A program made the translations under genes and the position numbers. Of a stretch of DNA of 64,000 nt, positions 48,622-58,625 are shown piece by piece. Location: contig JANWZO010000001.1 in assembly GCA_025054615.1 (NCBI GenBank), forward strand, positions 1-64,000. Direction: 5' to 3'. Origin of the DNA: Kiritimatiellia bacterium. Its GTDB lineage: Bacteria > Verrucomicrobiota > Kiritimatiellia > CAIVKH01. Each line of letters opens with the position of its first letter. Within the stretch, counting starts at the first letter, position 1. The notes under the pieces were generated by a model. The model was not told where the DNA came from. It did not search any database and was given only the letters and a program-made list of their open reading frames with translations.

Positions 48622-50385
48622 GTGTCTACCAGCTCCCATCGGTTAAACCGTTACCTGCGGGTGTATCGCGGGAGCGTCGCACTCGGCGCGCTGTGCGTCT
48701 CGCTCTACCTCGCCGGCAGCGTCGCGAACCCAATCGTCCTGCGCAAGGTGATTGATGGGATGCAGGAGGGCACACCCCCCGCAGACACCGCCATTGGACT
48801 GACCGCCTTCCTGGGAATCGCCGCGACGGTCTTCGCGTGCTCGGTGGCGATGCGCCGCACCCTCTTGGGGCTTGCGAACCGTGTGGAACATGACCTGAGG
48901 CGGGACGTTTTCCAGCACCTGACACAGATGGACGCCGCATTCTTTCAGCGTGAGCGGACGGGCGATCTGATGACCAAGATGTCCTCCGACCTGGCTGCGA
49001 TACGCGAAATGATCGGGCAGGGGCTTTTGCAGGGATCCAGAATGGCTTTAGGGTTTCCCCTCGCCTTCGGCGTGATGTTCACAACGAATGTGCGGCTAGC
49101 CGCCATCGTCGCCGCGCTGCTGCCGGTCATCAGCGTGCTGTTTTTTGTCCTGATCCGGCTTGTCCGCAGATATTACGACCTCGCCCAGGAACAGTTCTCC
49201 ACCATTGCGAATTTTGCCCAGGAGACCTTCGCGGGGATCCGCACAATCAAGGGATTTGGGATTGAAGACCGACGCCGCCATCGCTTTGCCGAACTCAACC
49301 GCGAGTTTATCCGCCGCAACATGGCGCTATCCCGGATCGAGGAGCCGGTCTGGCCGTTTATGATGTTTCTGTACTGGATCGGCGCCGTGCTGTTGCTGGT
49401 CTTCGCAGGTCACCAGATTCTCCGCGGGGAAATTTCGCTCGGCGTCTACGTCCAGTTCCAGCAACACCTCGTGTTCCTCCAGTGGCCGATGCTCGCGCTC
49501 GGCTGGACGATAAATTTGTTTCAGCGCGGGAGAACGAGCTGGTCTCGCGTCCGGCAAATCCTCGATGCCCGGCCCGACGTTGTTGATCCGCCACCGGCCG
49601 TCGCGGTCCCCTTCCCCGCTGGCGCCGGCATCGACTTCCGCGGCGTCTGCCTGCGGCTTGGGGAGCGCAACATCCTGAACGGCATCACCCTTCACATTCC
49701 CGCGGGCCAGTGTCTCGGAATCACCGGCCCCACGGGGAGCGGCAAAACGATGATGGCCGCTCTGCTCGCGCGACTCTTCGACCCCTCCGAAGGCGAGATT
49801 CTAATCGGCGGCGTGCCCATCAACCGAATTCCGCTCGCGGAGCTGCGGCGTAGGATCGGCATGGTCCAACAGGAGCCCTTTTTGTTTTCCGACACGGTCG
49901 CCGGCAATCTTTCATTCGGGCTGGAGCCGGCGGAGGATCCCTTTGCCACACACGAGGCCGCGATTCGACGAGTTGCGGCCATTGCGCATCTGACCGATGA
50001 GATCCGCGAGTTCTCTCAGGAATTCCATACCCCGGTCGGCGAGCGCGGCGTGACCTTGTCGGGCGGCCAGCGCCGCCGCGCGGCGCTGGCCCGCGCGCTC
50101 GCGCGAGAGCCGCAAATTCTGGTGCTGGACGATGTGTTCTCCGCAGTGGACACCCAAACGGAATCCAAAATTCTCGACGCGCTGATTCCCGCGATTCGGG
50201 GCAAAACGGTACTGCTGATCAGTCACCGCGTCTCCACCCTCCGACACGCCGACCGAATCATCGTGCTGGATGGCGGCCGGATCGTGCAGGACGGCCGGCA
50301 TGAGGAGCTGGTCAACCAATCAGGCTATTATCGGGAACTCGATGAAATCCAGCGGCTCGAGGCGCGCCTGGAGGATCCTGCATGA
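48622..50385 (+). CDS. ABC exporter subunit with degenerate catalytic residue
   Basis: 587 residues from a GTG: six membrane segments (about 18-300), then an ATPase domain. Walker A GPTGSGKT is at 369-376, the Q-loop is in MVQQEPF, signature LSGGQ is at 479-483 and the switch histidine is H535. The residue after Walker B is Asp (VLDD, D504) where an active enzyme has Glu. Together with the next gene this fits a heterodimeric type IV exporter of the TM287/288 or BmrCD kind, in which this subunit supplies the weak ATP site. The substrate (drug, lipid or peptide) cannot be told. 63 nt separate it from its partner. Confidence 0.9.
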   Translation: MSTSSHRLNRYLRVYRGSVALGALCVSLYLAGSVANPIVLRKVIDGMQEGTPPADTAIGLTAFLGIAATVFACSVAMRRTLLGLANRVEHDLRRDVFQHLTQMDAAFFQRERTGDLMTKMSSDLAAIREMIGQGLLQGSRMALGFPLAFGVMFTTNVRLAAIVAALLPVISVLFFVLIRLVRRYYDLAQEQFSTIANFAQETFAGIRTIKGFGIEDRRRHRFAELNREFIRRNMALSRIEEPVWPFMMFLYWIGAVLLLVFAGHQILRGEISLGVYVQFQQHLVFLQWPMLALGWTINLFQRGRTSWSRVRQILDARPDVVDPPPAVAVPFPAGAGIDFRGVCLRLGERNILNGITLHIPAGQCLGITGPTGSGKTMMAALLARLFDPSEGEILIGGVPINRIPLAELRRRIGMVQQEPFLFSDTVAGNLSFGLEPAEDPFATHEAAIRRVAAIAHLTDEIREFSQEFHTPVGERGVTLSGGQRRRAALARALAREPQILVLDDVFSAVDTQTESKILDALIPAIRGKTVLLISHRVSTLRHADRIIVLDGGRIVQDGRHEELVNQSGYYRELDEIQRLEARLEDPA

Positions 50386-50448
50386 GGCGGCGCTTCCATC
50401 AGCCGTCCAGTTTGTGGTGCCGGCATCTTTCGGGAAGCCCAGTTTGAC

Positions 50449-52266
50449 ATGGAACATGTAGAATCCGAAATTCCGGCCAAATTGTTCGACCGCGGCCTGT
50501 TTGCCCGCATGTTGGCATACGTGCGGCCCTACGCCGGCTGGATGGCCTTGGCCGTGGCCGCGGTAGTTCCGCTCTCCCTTTTCTCAAATACCCTTCCCCT
50601 CCTGATCCGCGATGCGACGGACCACGCCCTGCTGGCCACCGAGCGCCCCGCGGGCGAGCGATGGGCCTTTTTGCTGCGGATCGCCGCGCTTTACGTGGCG
50701 ATCGCTTTCGGCGCGTTCGCGATGCGCGTCGCGCAGGGTTATCTGCTCTCATGGCTCGGCCAGCGCATGCTCTTCGACATGCGGGCCGACATTTTTGACA
50801 AGATCCTTCGCCTGCCCTTCCGATTCTTCGACCGACATCCGGTCGGACGGCTCATGACGCGCGTAGGCTCCGACGTGGAGGCCATGCAGCGCCTGCTGAC
50901 GGACGGACTCGTCGGCCTTACGACCGACGTGTTGATGCTCGCTGGTGTGCTGGCCTACATGTTCTACCTCGACGTGCGTCTGGCGGCCATTATGGCGGCC
51001 TTGCTGCCCGCGATGCTTGCCATCCTGATCGGGCTGAACGCGCGCGTCCGAGCCGCGCATCGCCGGGTCCGACGCCGGCAGGCCGCTCTGAACTCGAACC
51101 TGCAGGAGGCCATCGCCGGGATGTCAACGATTCAGTTGTTCAACCGCGAAGCCCATGCGGCAGCCCGCTTCGCGAGCCACAACGGCGCTCTGCGCGACGC
51201 CATGCTCGATTCGGTCAAATGGTTTAGTTATGCCTTCCCGGCCACTGAAATCATGGGCGCGCTGGCGGCGGCACTGATTCTCGGTATTGGAGGCTGGATG
51301 GCGTGGCACGGAGGGGGGTCCCCGACCATCGGCGAGTTGATTGCCTTTCTCGCCTACGTCCGCGATTTCTTCCGCCCGCTCGACGATTTGGCCGAAAAAT
51401 CAAATGTGCTTCAGTCCGCAATGGCGTCCGGAGAACGCGTTTTCGGACTGATCGATACACCGGAAGAGATCGTCGACCCTCCCGACCCGGTCCGGCTGCC
51501 TGAACCTTTCCGCGGCGATATTTCAATGGATGGCGTATGGTTTGCCTACGAGGGTGAAACGTGGGTTCTTCGGGATATCTCGCTAAAGATTTCGGCTGGG
51601 CAGTCCGTGGCGATCGTTGGGGCAACAGGCGCCGGAAAATCGACGCTGACTGCGCTGATTCCGCGGTTCTATGATGTCCAGCGCGGTTGCGTCCGGATAG
51701 ACGGTGTCGATGTGCGGGCCTGCCGGCAGGCCGACCTGCGCGGGCGCATCGGGATTGTGATGCAGGACCCGTTCATTTTTGCCGGGACCATTGCCGAAAA
51801 TATAGCGCTGTTCGACCCTCATATGCCGCGCGAGCAGATCGAGGACGCGGCGCGTTACGTGAACGCCGATTCCTTCATTCGGCAGAGGCCGGGCGCATAC
51901 GATGCGGAGGTGATGGAACGCGGCGCCGGCCTTTCGACCGGAGAAAAGCAATTGCTCGCGCTCGCGCGCGCCATCGCGCACAACCCCAATATCCTGCTGA
52001 TCCTGGACGAGGCGACCGCGAACGTTGACACGGAAACCGAACGTTTAATCCAGGATGCTCTGCGAAAACTGATGAAAGGCCGGACTTCCATCATTATCGC
52101 GCACCGCCTTTCCACCATTCGGCACGCCGACCGCATCCTGGTGATGCGGCATGGCCAAATTGTAGAGCAGGGCTCGCACGAGGACCTGCTGCGGCTGAAC
52201 GGCTATTATCGCCGACTTTACGAACTCCTCAGTCACGATCCCGCCGGCCGCCGCGTTCTCGAATGA
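50449..52266 (+). CDS. ABC exporter subunit, catalytic partner
   Basis: 605 residues with six membrane segments and an ATPase domain. Walker A GATGAGKS is at 391-398. Walker B ends in LDE with the catalytic Glu at 521, and the switch histidine is H552. Its signature motif reads LSTGE (495-499) instead of LSGGQ. In a heterodimer this gives one full site (its own Walker boxes with the partner's LSGGQ) and one degenerate site. The 3' end overlaps rsmE by ATGA, so exporter and rsmE share an mRNA. Confidence 0.9.
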   Translation: MEHVESEIPAKLFDRGLFARMLAYVRPYAGWMALAVAAVVPLSLFSNTLPLLIRDATDHALLATERPAGERWAFLLRIAALYVAIAFGAFAMRVAQGYLLSWLGQRMLFDMRADIFDKILRLPFRFFDRHPVGRLMTRVGSDVEAMQRLLTDGLVGLTTDVLMLAGVLAYMFYLDVRLAAIMAALLPAMLAILIGLNARVRAAHRRVRRRQAALNSNLQEAIAGMSTIQLFNREAHAAARFASHNGALRDAMLDSVKWFSYAFPATEIMGALAAALILGIGGWMAWHGGGSPTIGELIAFLAYVRDFFRPLDDLAEKSNVLQSAMASGERVFGLIDTPEEIVDPPDPVRLPEPFRGDISMDGVWFAYEGETWVLRDISLKISAGQSVAIVGATGAGKSTLTALIPRFYDVQRGCVRIDGVDVRACRQADLRGRIGIVMQDPFIFAGTIAENIALFDPHMPREQIEDAARYVNADSFIRQRPGAYDAEVMERGAGLSTGEKQLLALARAIAHNPNILLILDEATANVDTETERLIQDALRKLMKGRTSIIIAHRLSTIRHADRILVMRHGQIVEQGSHEDLLRLNGYYRRLYELLSHDPAGRRVLE

Positions 52267-53006
52267 ATTTGATCCTCCTGAGAGCCGAAGACGTTGACGA
52301 GTGCCGCCGCGCTAGAATCGGCGGACCAGCCGCAAGACACGTTCGGGAGGTCCTTCGAGCCAAGGTCGGTGACACGCTGCGAATTGGCCTGCAGGACGGC
52401 CCGATCGGCATCGGCCGCATAACGGAACTGAGGAACTCCGAAATCATCATCGAATGCGAGTTCCAGCCCGAGGCGCCTCGCCGTCCGCCAGTGAGCCTCC
52501 TGATCGCGCTTCCCCGGCCGAAGGCGATGAAGCGGCTCTGGCCGCAGGTCGCTGCGCTGGGCGTCGACCGCATCTTCGTCACAAATGCAGCGCGGGTCGA
52601 TCGAAACTACTTCGACACTCATGTGCTCGAGCCTGCATTCTTCACCCCTCTTCTCATCGAAGGCCTGCAACAGGCCCAGGATACGAGAATACCGATCGTC
52701 GAGATCCATCGGCGGCTCAAGCCCCTCATCGAAGACCGGCTCGCCGCATGGCCAACGCCGGGTTCCAGGATCCTGCTGCATCCGCCCGCCCCGACGCCGC
52801 TTCTCCGCGCCCCGGCGAGGCGGCCCGCGCTGATCGCCATCGGGCCGGAAGGCGGTTGGACGCCCTACGAGGTCGACCTGTTTGTGCGACACGGCTTTCT
52901 GGCCGCCTCTCTCGGCAAGCGGACGCTCCGGACAGACACGGCCTCGATCGCGGCGTTGTCGATCTTGCACGCCATGTTTGATTTTGATGAGCCATCTGGC
53001 GCATGA
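52263..53006 (+). CDS. rsmE: 16S rRNA (uracil-1498-N3)-methyltransferase
   Basis: 247 residues. N-terminal PUA-like domain (GGPAARHVREVLRAKVGDTL) and a SPOUT methyltransferase domain with the trefoil-knot signature IAIGPEGGWTPYEVDLF and LGKRTLRTDTASIAAL. It methylates U1498 of 16S rRNA using S-adenosylmethionine. Translation is coupled to the ABC gene by ATGA. The C-terminus overlaps a possible early start of the deacetylase gene. Confidence 0.93.
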   Translation: MNLILLRAEDVDECRRARIGGPAARHVREVLRAKVGDTLRIGLQDGPIGIGRITELRNSEIIIECEFQPEAPRRPPVSLLIALPRPKAMKRLWPQVAALGVDRIFVTNAARVDRNYFDTHVLEPAFFTPLLIEGLQQAQDTRIPIVEIHRRLKPLIEDRLAAWPTPGSRILLHPPAPTPLLRAPARRPALIAIGPEGGWTPYEVDLFVRHGFLAASLGKRTLRTDTASIAALSILHAMFDFDEPSGA

Positions 53007-53013
53007 TTCCGAC

Positions 53014-53970
53014 ATGGTTTCGCGATACCTGCACACCGGACTCGTCGCGGATCCGATCTGCAAGCTGCACGACACCGGCCTCGGCCACCCCGAATGCCCG
53101 TCGCGATATGACGCAGCATTTCGCGCCCTCTGCGCCAAGGGCCTGATCGATCATCTCGAAAAAATTCCCTGCCGCGAGGCGCTCGACCGCGAACTCGAGC
53201 TTTGCCATACACCCGAGTATATCGATCTCGTCGCGCAGGAAACGGCCTCAGGAGCCACCACGTTGAGCACGGGCGATGTCGAAATCTGCCCAAGGTCTTT
53301 GGAAGTTTGCCGTTATGTCGTAGGCGGCATTCTGAATGCGGTGGACGCCGTTTGCGCGCGAAAGGTCAAAAACGCCTTCTGCCTTGTGCGGCCCCCGGGG
53401 CATCATGCCAGCGCCGATCGCGGCATGGGGTTCTGTCTCTTCAATAACGCCGCACTCGCCGCGCGCCATGCCCAAGTGGAGCACGACATCGAACGCGTTG
53501 CCATCATCGACTGGGACGTGCACCACGGCAACGGAACGCAGGACATTTTTTATGCCGATGATACGGTTCTTTATTTCAGCGTGCATCAGTGGCCGCTATA
53601 TCCCGGCACGGGCGCCCGGCACGAACGCGGAGCGGGCCGTGGCATGGGAACAACCCTGAATATCCCGCTGCCTGCCGGATCGGGCCGCGAAGAAATTTTC
53701 CGCGCCTTCGAGGAGGAACTGGGTCCGGCGCTCGACAGGTTCCGCCCGGATCTGATCATCCTCTCCGCCGGATTCGATTCACGGGTGGATGACCCTCTAG
53801 GATCGTTCACGTTGACCGACGACGATTTCGCTGATCTTACTGACTGGGTCCTCCGGCGGGCCGACGATTACGCTGACGGGCGGCTTCTCTCAATCTTGGA
53901 GGGGGGCTACAACCTCAGCGGTTTGGCGTCGGCCGTGGTCGCACATGTCGGGCAGCTCATCGAGGGATAA
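53014..53970 (+). CDS. Histone deacetylase family (acetoin utilisation / polyamine) hydrolase
   Basis: 318 residues of the zinc-dependent class I/II type. Motifs: HDTGLGHPECPSRY at the front; catalytic histidine pair in VRPPGHHA (about 130); zinc ligands Asp and His in IIDWDVHHGNGTQ (about 166) and Asp in SAGFDSRVDDPLG (about 253); and LEGGYNLSGLA near the end. Bacterial members deacetylate polyamines or small amides; which one cannot be read here. The start is uncertain: ATG 53014, or ATG 52987 inside rsmE. The 3' end overlaps the convergent sensor kinase by 14 nt. Confidence 0.88.
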   Translation: MVSRYLHTGLVADPICKLHDTGLGHPECPSRYDAAFRALCAKGLIDHLEKIPCREALDRELELCHTPEYIDLVAQETASGATTLSTGDVEICPRSLEVCRYVVGGILNAVDAVCARKVKNAFCLVRPPGHHASADRGMGFCLFNNAALAARHAQVEHDIERVAIIDWDVHHGNGTQDIFYADDTVLYFSVHQWPLYPGTGARHERGAGRGMGTTLNIPLPAGSGREEIFRAFEEELGPALDRFRPDLIILSAGFDSRVDDPLGSFTLTDDDFADLTDWVLRRADDYADGRLLSILEGGYNLSGLASAVVAHVGQLIEG

Positions 53971-56002
53971 TCGGTTTTTGATCGCCGAGAGTCCGGCCGA
54001 CCGCTTCGATGAGCTGCTCCGGCGTGAAAGGCTTCCTCACGAACTCGCGTAGGCCTATGATGTCGCGCGGATCGCGCCCCTCGGTCCGCGGAAAACCTGA
54101 CATCAATAGTATGGGCAGACATGGAAACTCTTTTTGCACCGCCTCCAGCAACTCCAGGCCGTTCATTTTGGGCATTACGACATCGCTGAGCAGGAGGACG
54201 ATCCGGCCGCGGTGCTGGCGAAGGAGCGCAAGCGCCTCTTCGCCATGTTCGGCCTGCAAGACATCATAGCCGCACGTTCGCAAAATCTGAGCCGATAGCT
54301 TGCGGACCGCAGGGTCATCGTCGGCCACAAGGATGATGCGCGCGCTCGGCTCGTGGGGTCCCCGCACTGACGTGTCTGTGGCGCCCGCTCGCGATTGCGG
54401 GAAGAAAAGGGTGAAGGTAGTGCCCGCATTCGGAGCGCTTCGAACGGTGATCGCGCCACCGCACTGCTTGACGATCCCATAGACGATCGAGAGGCCCAAG
54501 CCAGTGCCCTGCCCAACCTCCTTCGTCGTAAAGAACGGCTCAAAAATGCGGGACATCACCTCGGGAGTCATGCCGATCCCTGTGTCCGAGACCGTCAAGA
54601 CCGCATATGAACCCGGCTCCAGCTCCGACAATTCGCCGCCCTCGCCGGGCCGTACGATCGTTTGGCCGGTGGAGATCGTCAGAGTTCCACCACCCGGCAT
54701 GGCATCGCGCGCGTTAACGGCCAGATTCATCAAAACTTGCTCAAGCTGAATCGGGTCGATGGTAATCCACCCCGCCCGAGCGTCGCACTGGATTTCCACT
54801 TTGTTCTCCTTGCCCAGCAGTCGGCTGAGCAACTTTGCCGCGGTCTCGACGGCCTCATTCAGAAGAACCGGCCTCGGATGGACGATTTGATTTCGGCTAA
54901 ACGTGAGAAGCTGATGCACCAGATTCGCCGCGACTTGCGCGGAGTCGCGAATCTGCTCAACCTCGTTGCGAATCGCGACGCCGGGGCCTAGGCGGCGAAG
55001 CACGAGGTCCGCATTCCCTAAAATGGTGGTCAGCAGGTTGTTGAAATCATGGGCTATGCCCCCCGCCAGGCGGCCAATAGCCTCCATCTTCTGAGACTGC
55101 CGCAGTTGCTCCTGCAGCTCCGTCTCGCGCGTCACATCCTTCGAAACGGCAACAAAATTTCGGGTCTGTCCCGCGGCGTCCCGAACGGGAAAAATGGTGG
55201 CTAGGAGTTCGACCAGCGTCCCATCGCGGCGCCGGTCGGTCAGCCGTCCCTTCCATACCCCTCCCGAGAGAATCGTCTCCCAGAGCCGTGCATAAAACAC
55301 GGCGTCATGCCGACCGGATTTCAGGATTGACGGATTCTGACCCAGCACCTCGTTTCGCGAATAACCGAAAATCTGTTCGAAGGCGGGATTGACATACTGG
55401 ATCTGCCCATTCGTATCGGTCATGACCACGGCGTCTGCGGACTGTTCGACCACCGCCGCAAGCCGGTTCACCGTCTCCTCCGCGCGACGCCTCTGCGAAA
55501 TGTCGCGGATCAAGATCACGAAATCATCAGCGCCGAGCGGCACCACACTGACCTCGCACCATGACGGCCGGCCGGAGCCGAGCCCTTCGGTCTCGGCAAC
55601 CGACCGTTCTCCGCTTGTCCGCGCGCGATCAAGCAGGGCGAATAGGACCTCCGCTCCGCAGGGAATCGGAAGCTCCTGCAACTTCCTGCCTCGCGCCCGC
55701 GTCGAGGCCTCAGGCTCGGCTGATCCGCCGAAATGGCAGTCGAGGATGGTTCCGTCGGAACGTACGCGAAAAAACTGATCCGGCCACATCCGCAACATCC
55801 TCGAGAGGTCGCGGTTGGCTTGCAGGAGCTCGCGCGAGCTCAGCTCGAGAGACCGCTCGAGCAGCCGTCGGTCCTCATCCGCCTGACGATACGTCTCATC
55901 AATGATGTTCAGCAGGGGACGCCAGTCCTCGGGCGGCTCTCGGCTTCCCAAAAGCCGTTTGAGCTGCCGGACCAGCAGCGGATGATACGCGTTCTGCCTC
56001 AT
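53957..56002 (-). CDS. PAS hybrid histidine kinase with receiver domain
   Basis: 681 residues, no membrane segment. Order: an N-terminal helical region (HPLLVRQLKRLL..., LLERSLELSSRELLQANRDL) of the type found next to FIST proteins; two PAS-like domains (about 70-170 and 178-295, with NPAFEQIFGYSRNEVLGQNP); a HisKA helix with phosphorylated H318 (GGIAHDFNN); an HATPase domain (NLAVNARDAMPGGG, DTGIGM, GTGLGLSIVYG); and a receiver with D607 (LLSDVVMP) and K657. It senses in the cytoplasm and can pass phosphate to its own receiver. The output partner is not nearby. It overlaps the FIST gene by ATGA. Confidence 0.92.
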   Translation of the reverse strand: MRQNAYHPLLVRQLKRLLGSREPPEDWRPLLNIIDETYRQADEDRRLLERSLELSSRELLQANRDLSRMLRMWPDQFFRVRSDGTILDCHFGGSAEPEASTRARGRKLQELPIPCGAEVLFALLDRARTSGERSVAETEGLGSGRPSWCEVSVVPLGADDFVILIRDISQRRRAEETVNRLAAVVEQSADAVVMTDTNGQIQYVNPAFEQIFGYSRNEVLGQNPSILKSGRHDAVFYARLWETILSGGVWKGRLTDRRRDGTLVELLATIFPVRDAAGQTRNFVAVSKDVTRETELQEQLRQSQKMEAIGRLAGGIAHDFNNLLTTILGNADLVLRRLGPGVAIRNEVEQIRDSAQVAANLVHQLLTFSRNQIVHPRPVLLNEAVETAAKLLSRLLGKENKVEIQCDARAGWITIDPIQLEQVLMNLAVNARDAMPGGGTLTISTGQTIVRPGEGGELSELEPGSYAVLTVSDTGIGMTPEVMSRIFEPFFTTKEVGQGTGLGLSIVYGIVKQCGGAITVRSAPNAGTTFTLFFPQSRAGATDTSVRGPHEPSARIILVADDDPAVRKLSAQILRTCGYDVLQAEHGEEALALLRQHRGRIVLLLSDVVMPKMNGLELLEAVQKEFPCLPILLMSGFPRTEGRDPRDIIGLREFVRKPFTPEQLIEAVGRTLGDQKPIIPR

Positions 56003-57147
56003 GCGTCCTCCGCCAATGTGGTTACCGTCATGGTCTGGTTATGGAAATCGGTCGGCACACCGGCGCGACTCGGCGAGATTTCTCCGTTGGAGTAAAAACC
56101 GACAATCGGCAAAGGGACCTCCAGGCGCTCGCGCACGGCCTGGACCTCTTCTTCCGTCCGCTGCCGGAGAATGAGCTTGCGGCCGACGCAACTGATCAGC
56201 ACGGCCAATTGAGCGGCCCGACGCCCGAGCGCTTCATGAGCGAGCGCACCGGCTCCGCTCGCGCCATCGATGAGCCGGTCGAAATTCGCCTTCATCAACC
56301 GCGCCAGCGCGCCCTGCGGAACATCGCCGGCGAAAATCAGGCTCTCAGCCTTTTCATCCACAGCAATAATCGTACGCACAAAGCCGGGATCGTGCTCATC
56401 TTTCCGAACCAGCAAGGGAAACAATAACCCGGATGCCGGCAGTCCCTCCGCGTATTCGCCGAGATATAGTTTGTAAAGAGCAAGCGCCGACCTGCCATCC
56501 AGCTCGTACAAGACATTCCCGGAGGAACGCGTCACAAGTCGGTCCGGCCCGAAGGCATCCCATCCGCCCACCGAGCCGTAACCAATCCGGAGCGCTTGGC
56601 CGTAGAAACCCACGCCCACGGCCAGGTTCGAATGAAATGAACCGTTGACCCAGACACCCGTCCGTTCGAACCTCGCTCCGTCCGCCGACAAACCTCCGGT
56701 GGCCTGCACGCCGGAAGGCAGTCCTTCGCGAAGCCCAGCCACCAACTCACTGCCGTTGACATCCAGGCCGTCGGACAGAACAAAAACGTGCGCTAAATCG
56801 GGTGACGCCAGGCTTTCGGCGATCCTTTGGCCGGCCTCGCGGCTCGTGGTCCTAGTGATAGGCGCCGTAACCAATCGCACGCGCGAGGCATGAAATCGGA
56901 TCGCTGCTACCGCCAGCGACCCTTCCCGCACACTTTCCCCGAGAATCTCGCCCGCCGTAGAACAGCCCACCGCGACGGCGTTGGGCGAATGCCGCAGAAT
57001 GTCGCGAAGCGGTCCCCCGCCTTGTTCGGTGAGGATAGCGCGGTCGCCAAACACCAGAAACAGGTCCGCTGTAGAGGGAATAGCCGCATCGCGATTCGAC
57101 CACGTCCATCCTTCCGACGTGCTCCATTGACCTACCAACACGTCCAT
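55999..57147 (-). CDS. FIST-domain sensory protein
   Basis: 382 residues made of FIST N and FIST C domains, predicted ligand sensors that may bind small molecules such as amino acids. Seen: NAVAVGCSTAGEILGESVRE (N domain), SGVQATGGLSADGARFERTG, and in the C domain YLGEYAEGLPASGLLFPLLV and LPIVGFYSNGEISP. The ATG at 57147 is chosen because GAGGAGAGGG stands just upstream; a frame from 57411 runs into gltX on the other strand. It is encoded directly before, and overlapping, the PAS kinase, so it probably supplies the signal. The gene is divergent from gltX. Confidence 0.88.
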   Translation of the reverse strand: MDVLVGQWSTSEGWTWSNRDAAIPSTADLFLVFGDRAILTEQGGGPLRDILRHSPNAVAVGCSTAGEILGESVREGSLAVAAIRFHASRVRLVTAPITRTTSREAGQRIAESLASPDLAHVFVLSDGLDVNGSELVAGLREGLPSGVQATGGLSADGARFERTGVWVNGSFHSNLAVGVGFYGQALRIGYGSVGGWDAFGPDRLVTRSSGNVLYELDGRSALALYKLYLGEYAEGLPASGLLFPLLVRKDEHDPGFVRTIIAVDEKAESLIFAGDVPQGALARLMKANFDRLIDGASGAGALAHEALGRRAAQLAVLISCVGRKLILRQRTEEEVQAVRERLEVPLPIVGFYSNGEISPSRAGVPTDFHNQTMTVTTLAEDA

Positions 57148-57262
57148 TGGAAACCCTCTCCTCGCAAAGCATGCTACCGTGCCGACCAGAGCAACCCAAG
57201 CGGATTTGGCGTTGTGTCGCCTCCCGGCCCGATGCATGCTGACCCGCCAACAAGGTGAACCC

Positions 57263-58570
57263 ATGACTCCACGCGTTCGATTCGCCCCCAGCCCAACGGG
57301 CCATGTCCACATCGGGAACATGCGGGCGGCCATCTTCAACTGGCTGTTTGCTCGCCACGAGGGCGGCCAATTCCTGTTGCGCATCGAGGATACCGACAGG
57401 GAGCGGTCCACGCCCGAAGCGATCCGGGCCGTGCTGGACGCGATCGACTGGCTCGGTTTGCACCCGGATGGCGAGCCGGTCTACCAATCGCAGCGGCGCG
57501 AGGCGCACCTAGCCGCGGCCGAACAGCTCCTCAGGTCGGGTCGGGCCTACAAACTGGACAAGGGCGGCACCGGTAAGGGCGAAGCTATCCTATTCAAAAT
57601 GCCCGGGCGGGATATCGCGTTTCACGATGCGGTCAAGGGACCTATGAAAAAAGCTGCCGCAGACATGCCCGATTTCGTCATCGTGCGGTCCGACGGTCAG
57701 CCGGTGTTCCATCTGGCTAATGTGGTGGATGATATCGAGATGGGCATCACCCACATCATCCGCGGCGATGACCACGTCGAGAACACCTTCCGCCACATCG
57801 CGCTGTTTGAAGCGCTCGGGGCGCCAGTCCCGACCTATGCCCACCTTCCGATGATCGTCAACGCGCAGGGGAAGCCCTATTCAAAACGCGACGGCGCCGC
57901 GTTCGTCGGCGAATTTCGCGAGAACGGCTACGAGGCGGACGCGCTGTTCAATTATCTGGCTCTGCTTGGATGGAACCCCGGCGACGAGCGCGAGATCATG
58001 TCGCGCGAGGAATTAATCGCCTCCTTCACGCTCGAACGCGTCCAATCCAAACCGGCGCAGTTCGATTTCAAAAAATTCGAGTGGATGAACGGCGAGTATC
58101 TAAAGCGAATGCCTCCCTCCGCCTATCGCGAAAGGTTCCGCAAGGAGCTCGAGGCGCATGGCCTGTGGGACCCCTCTGTGACCGAAGACTATCTCGACCG
58201 CGTCTGTGCGCTGCTGCGCGAACGCGTCAAACGCTGGGCCGACGTGCCGCTGCAGGCCGGCTACTTTTTCACCGAACAGTATCCATTCGACGCGGACGCC
58301 GTCCGGAAACGCCTCCAGAAAGAGGGGGCCCGGGACCATCTTGTAGCACTGCGCGAGGCCTTTGCGGCCCTGTCGGACTTCGGCTCGGCCTCGATCGAGC
58401 GCGCATTGCGCGAGACGGCGGAGCGGCGCGGCGTGCCCGCTTCTGACCTAATCCATCCCCTGCGCGTTGCGGTCACCGGACTGGCAGGGGGACCGGGACT
58501 CTTCGAACTTCTCGAAGTCTTGGGGCGTGACCGGGTCCTCGCGCGGCTGGATCGAAGTCCGCCGACCTGA
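57263..58570 (+). CDS. gltX: Glutamate--tRNA ligase
   Basis: 435 residues, class I synthetase. Start MTPRVRFAPSPTGHVHIGNM carries the HIGH-type motif (HIGN) and the ATP lysine motif reads PYSKRDGA, a KMSKS variant. IRGDDHVENTFRHIALFEAL and FNYLALLGWNPGD are family features. It charges tRNA-Glu and perhaps also tRNA-Gln if no GlnRS exists; that depends on genes outside the window. The ATG at 57263 follows AAGGTG. The divergent FIST gene starts 115 nt away. Confidence 0.94.
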   Translation: MTPRVRFAPSPTGHVHIGNMRAAIFNWLFARHEGGQFLLRIEDTDRERSTPEAIRAVLDAIDWLGLHPDGEPVYQSQRREAHLAAAEQLLRSGRAYKLDKGGTGKGEAILFKMPGRDIAFHDAVKGPMKKAAADMPDFVIVRSDGQPVFHLANVVDDIEMGITHIIRGDDHVENTFRHIALFEALGAPVPTYAHLPMIVNAQGKPYSKRDGAAFVGEFRENGYEADALFNYLALLGWNPGDEREIMSREELIASFTLERVQSKPAQFDFKKFEWMNGEYLKRMPPSAYRERFRKELEAHGLWDPSVTEDYLDRVCALLRERVKRWADVPLQAGYFFTEQYPFDADAVRKRLQKEGARDHLVALREAFAALSDFGSASIERALRETAERRGVPASDLIHPLRVAVTGLAGGPGLFELLEVLGRDRVLARLDRSPPT

Positions 58571-58625
58571 TGACACGGGAACCGGGTCGGCGCTCGCAAA
58601 ATGGCCCATCAACTCGGGCGAAATG

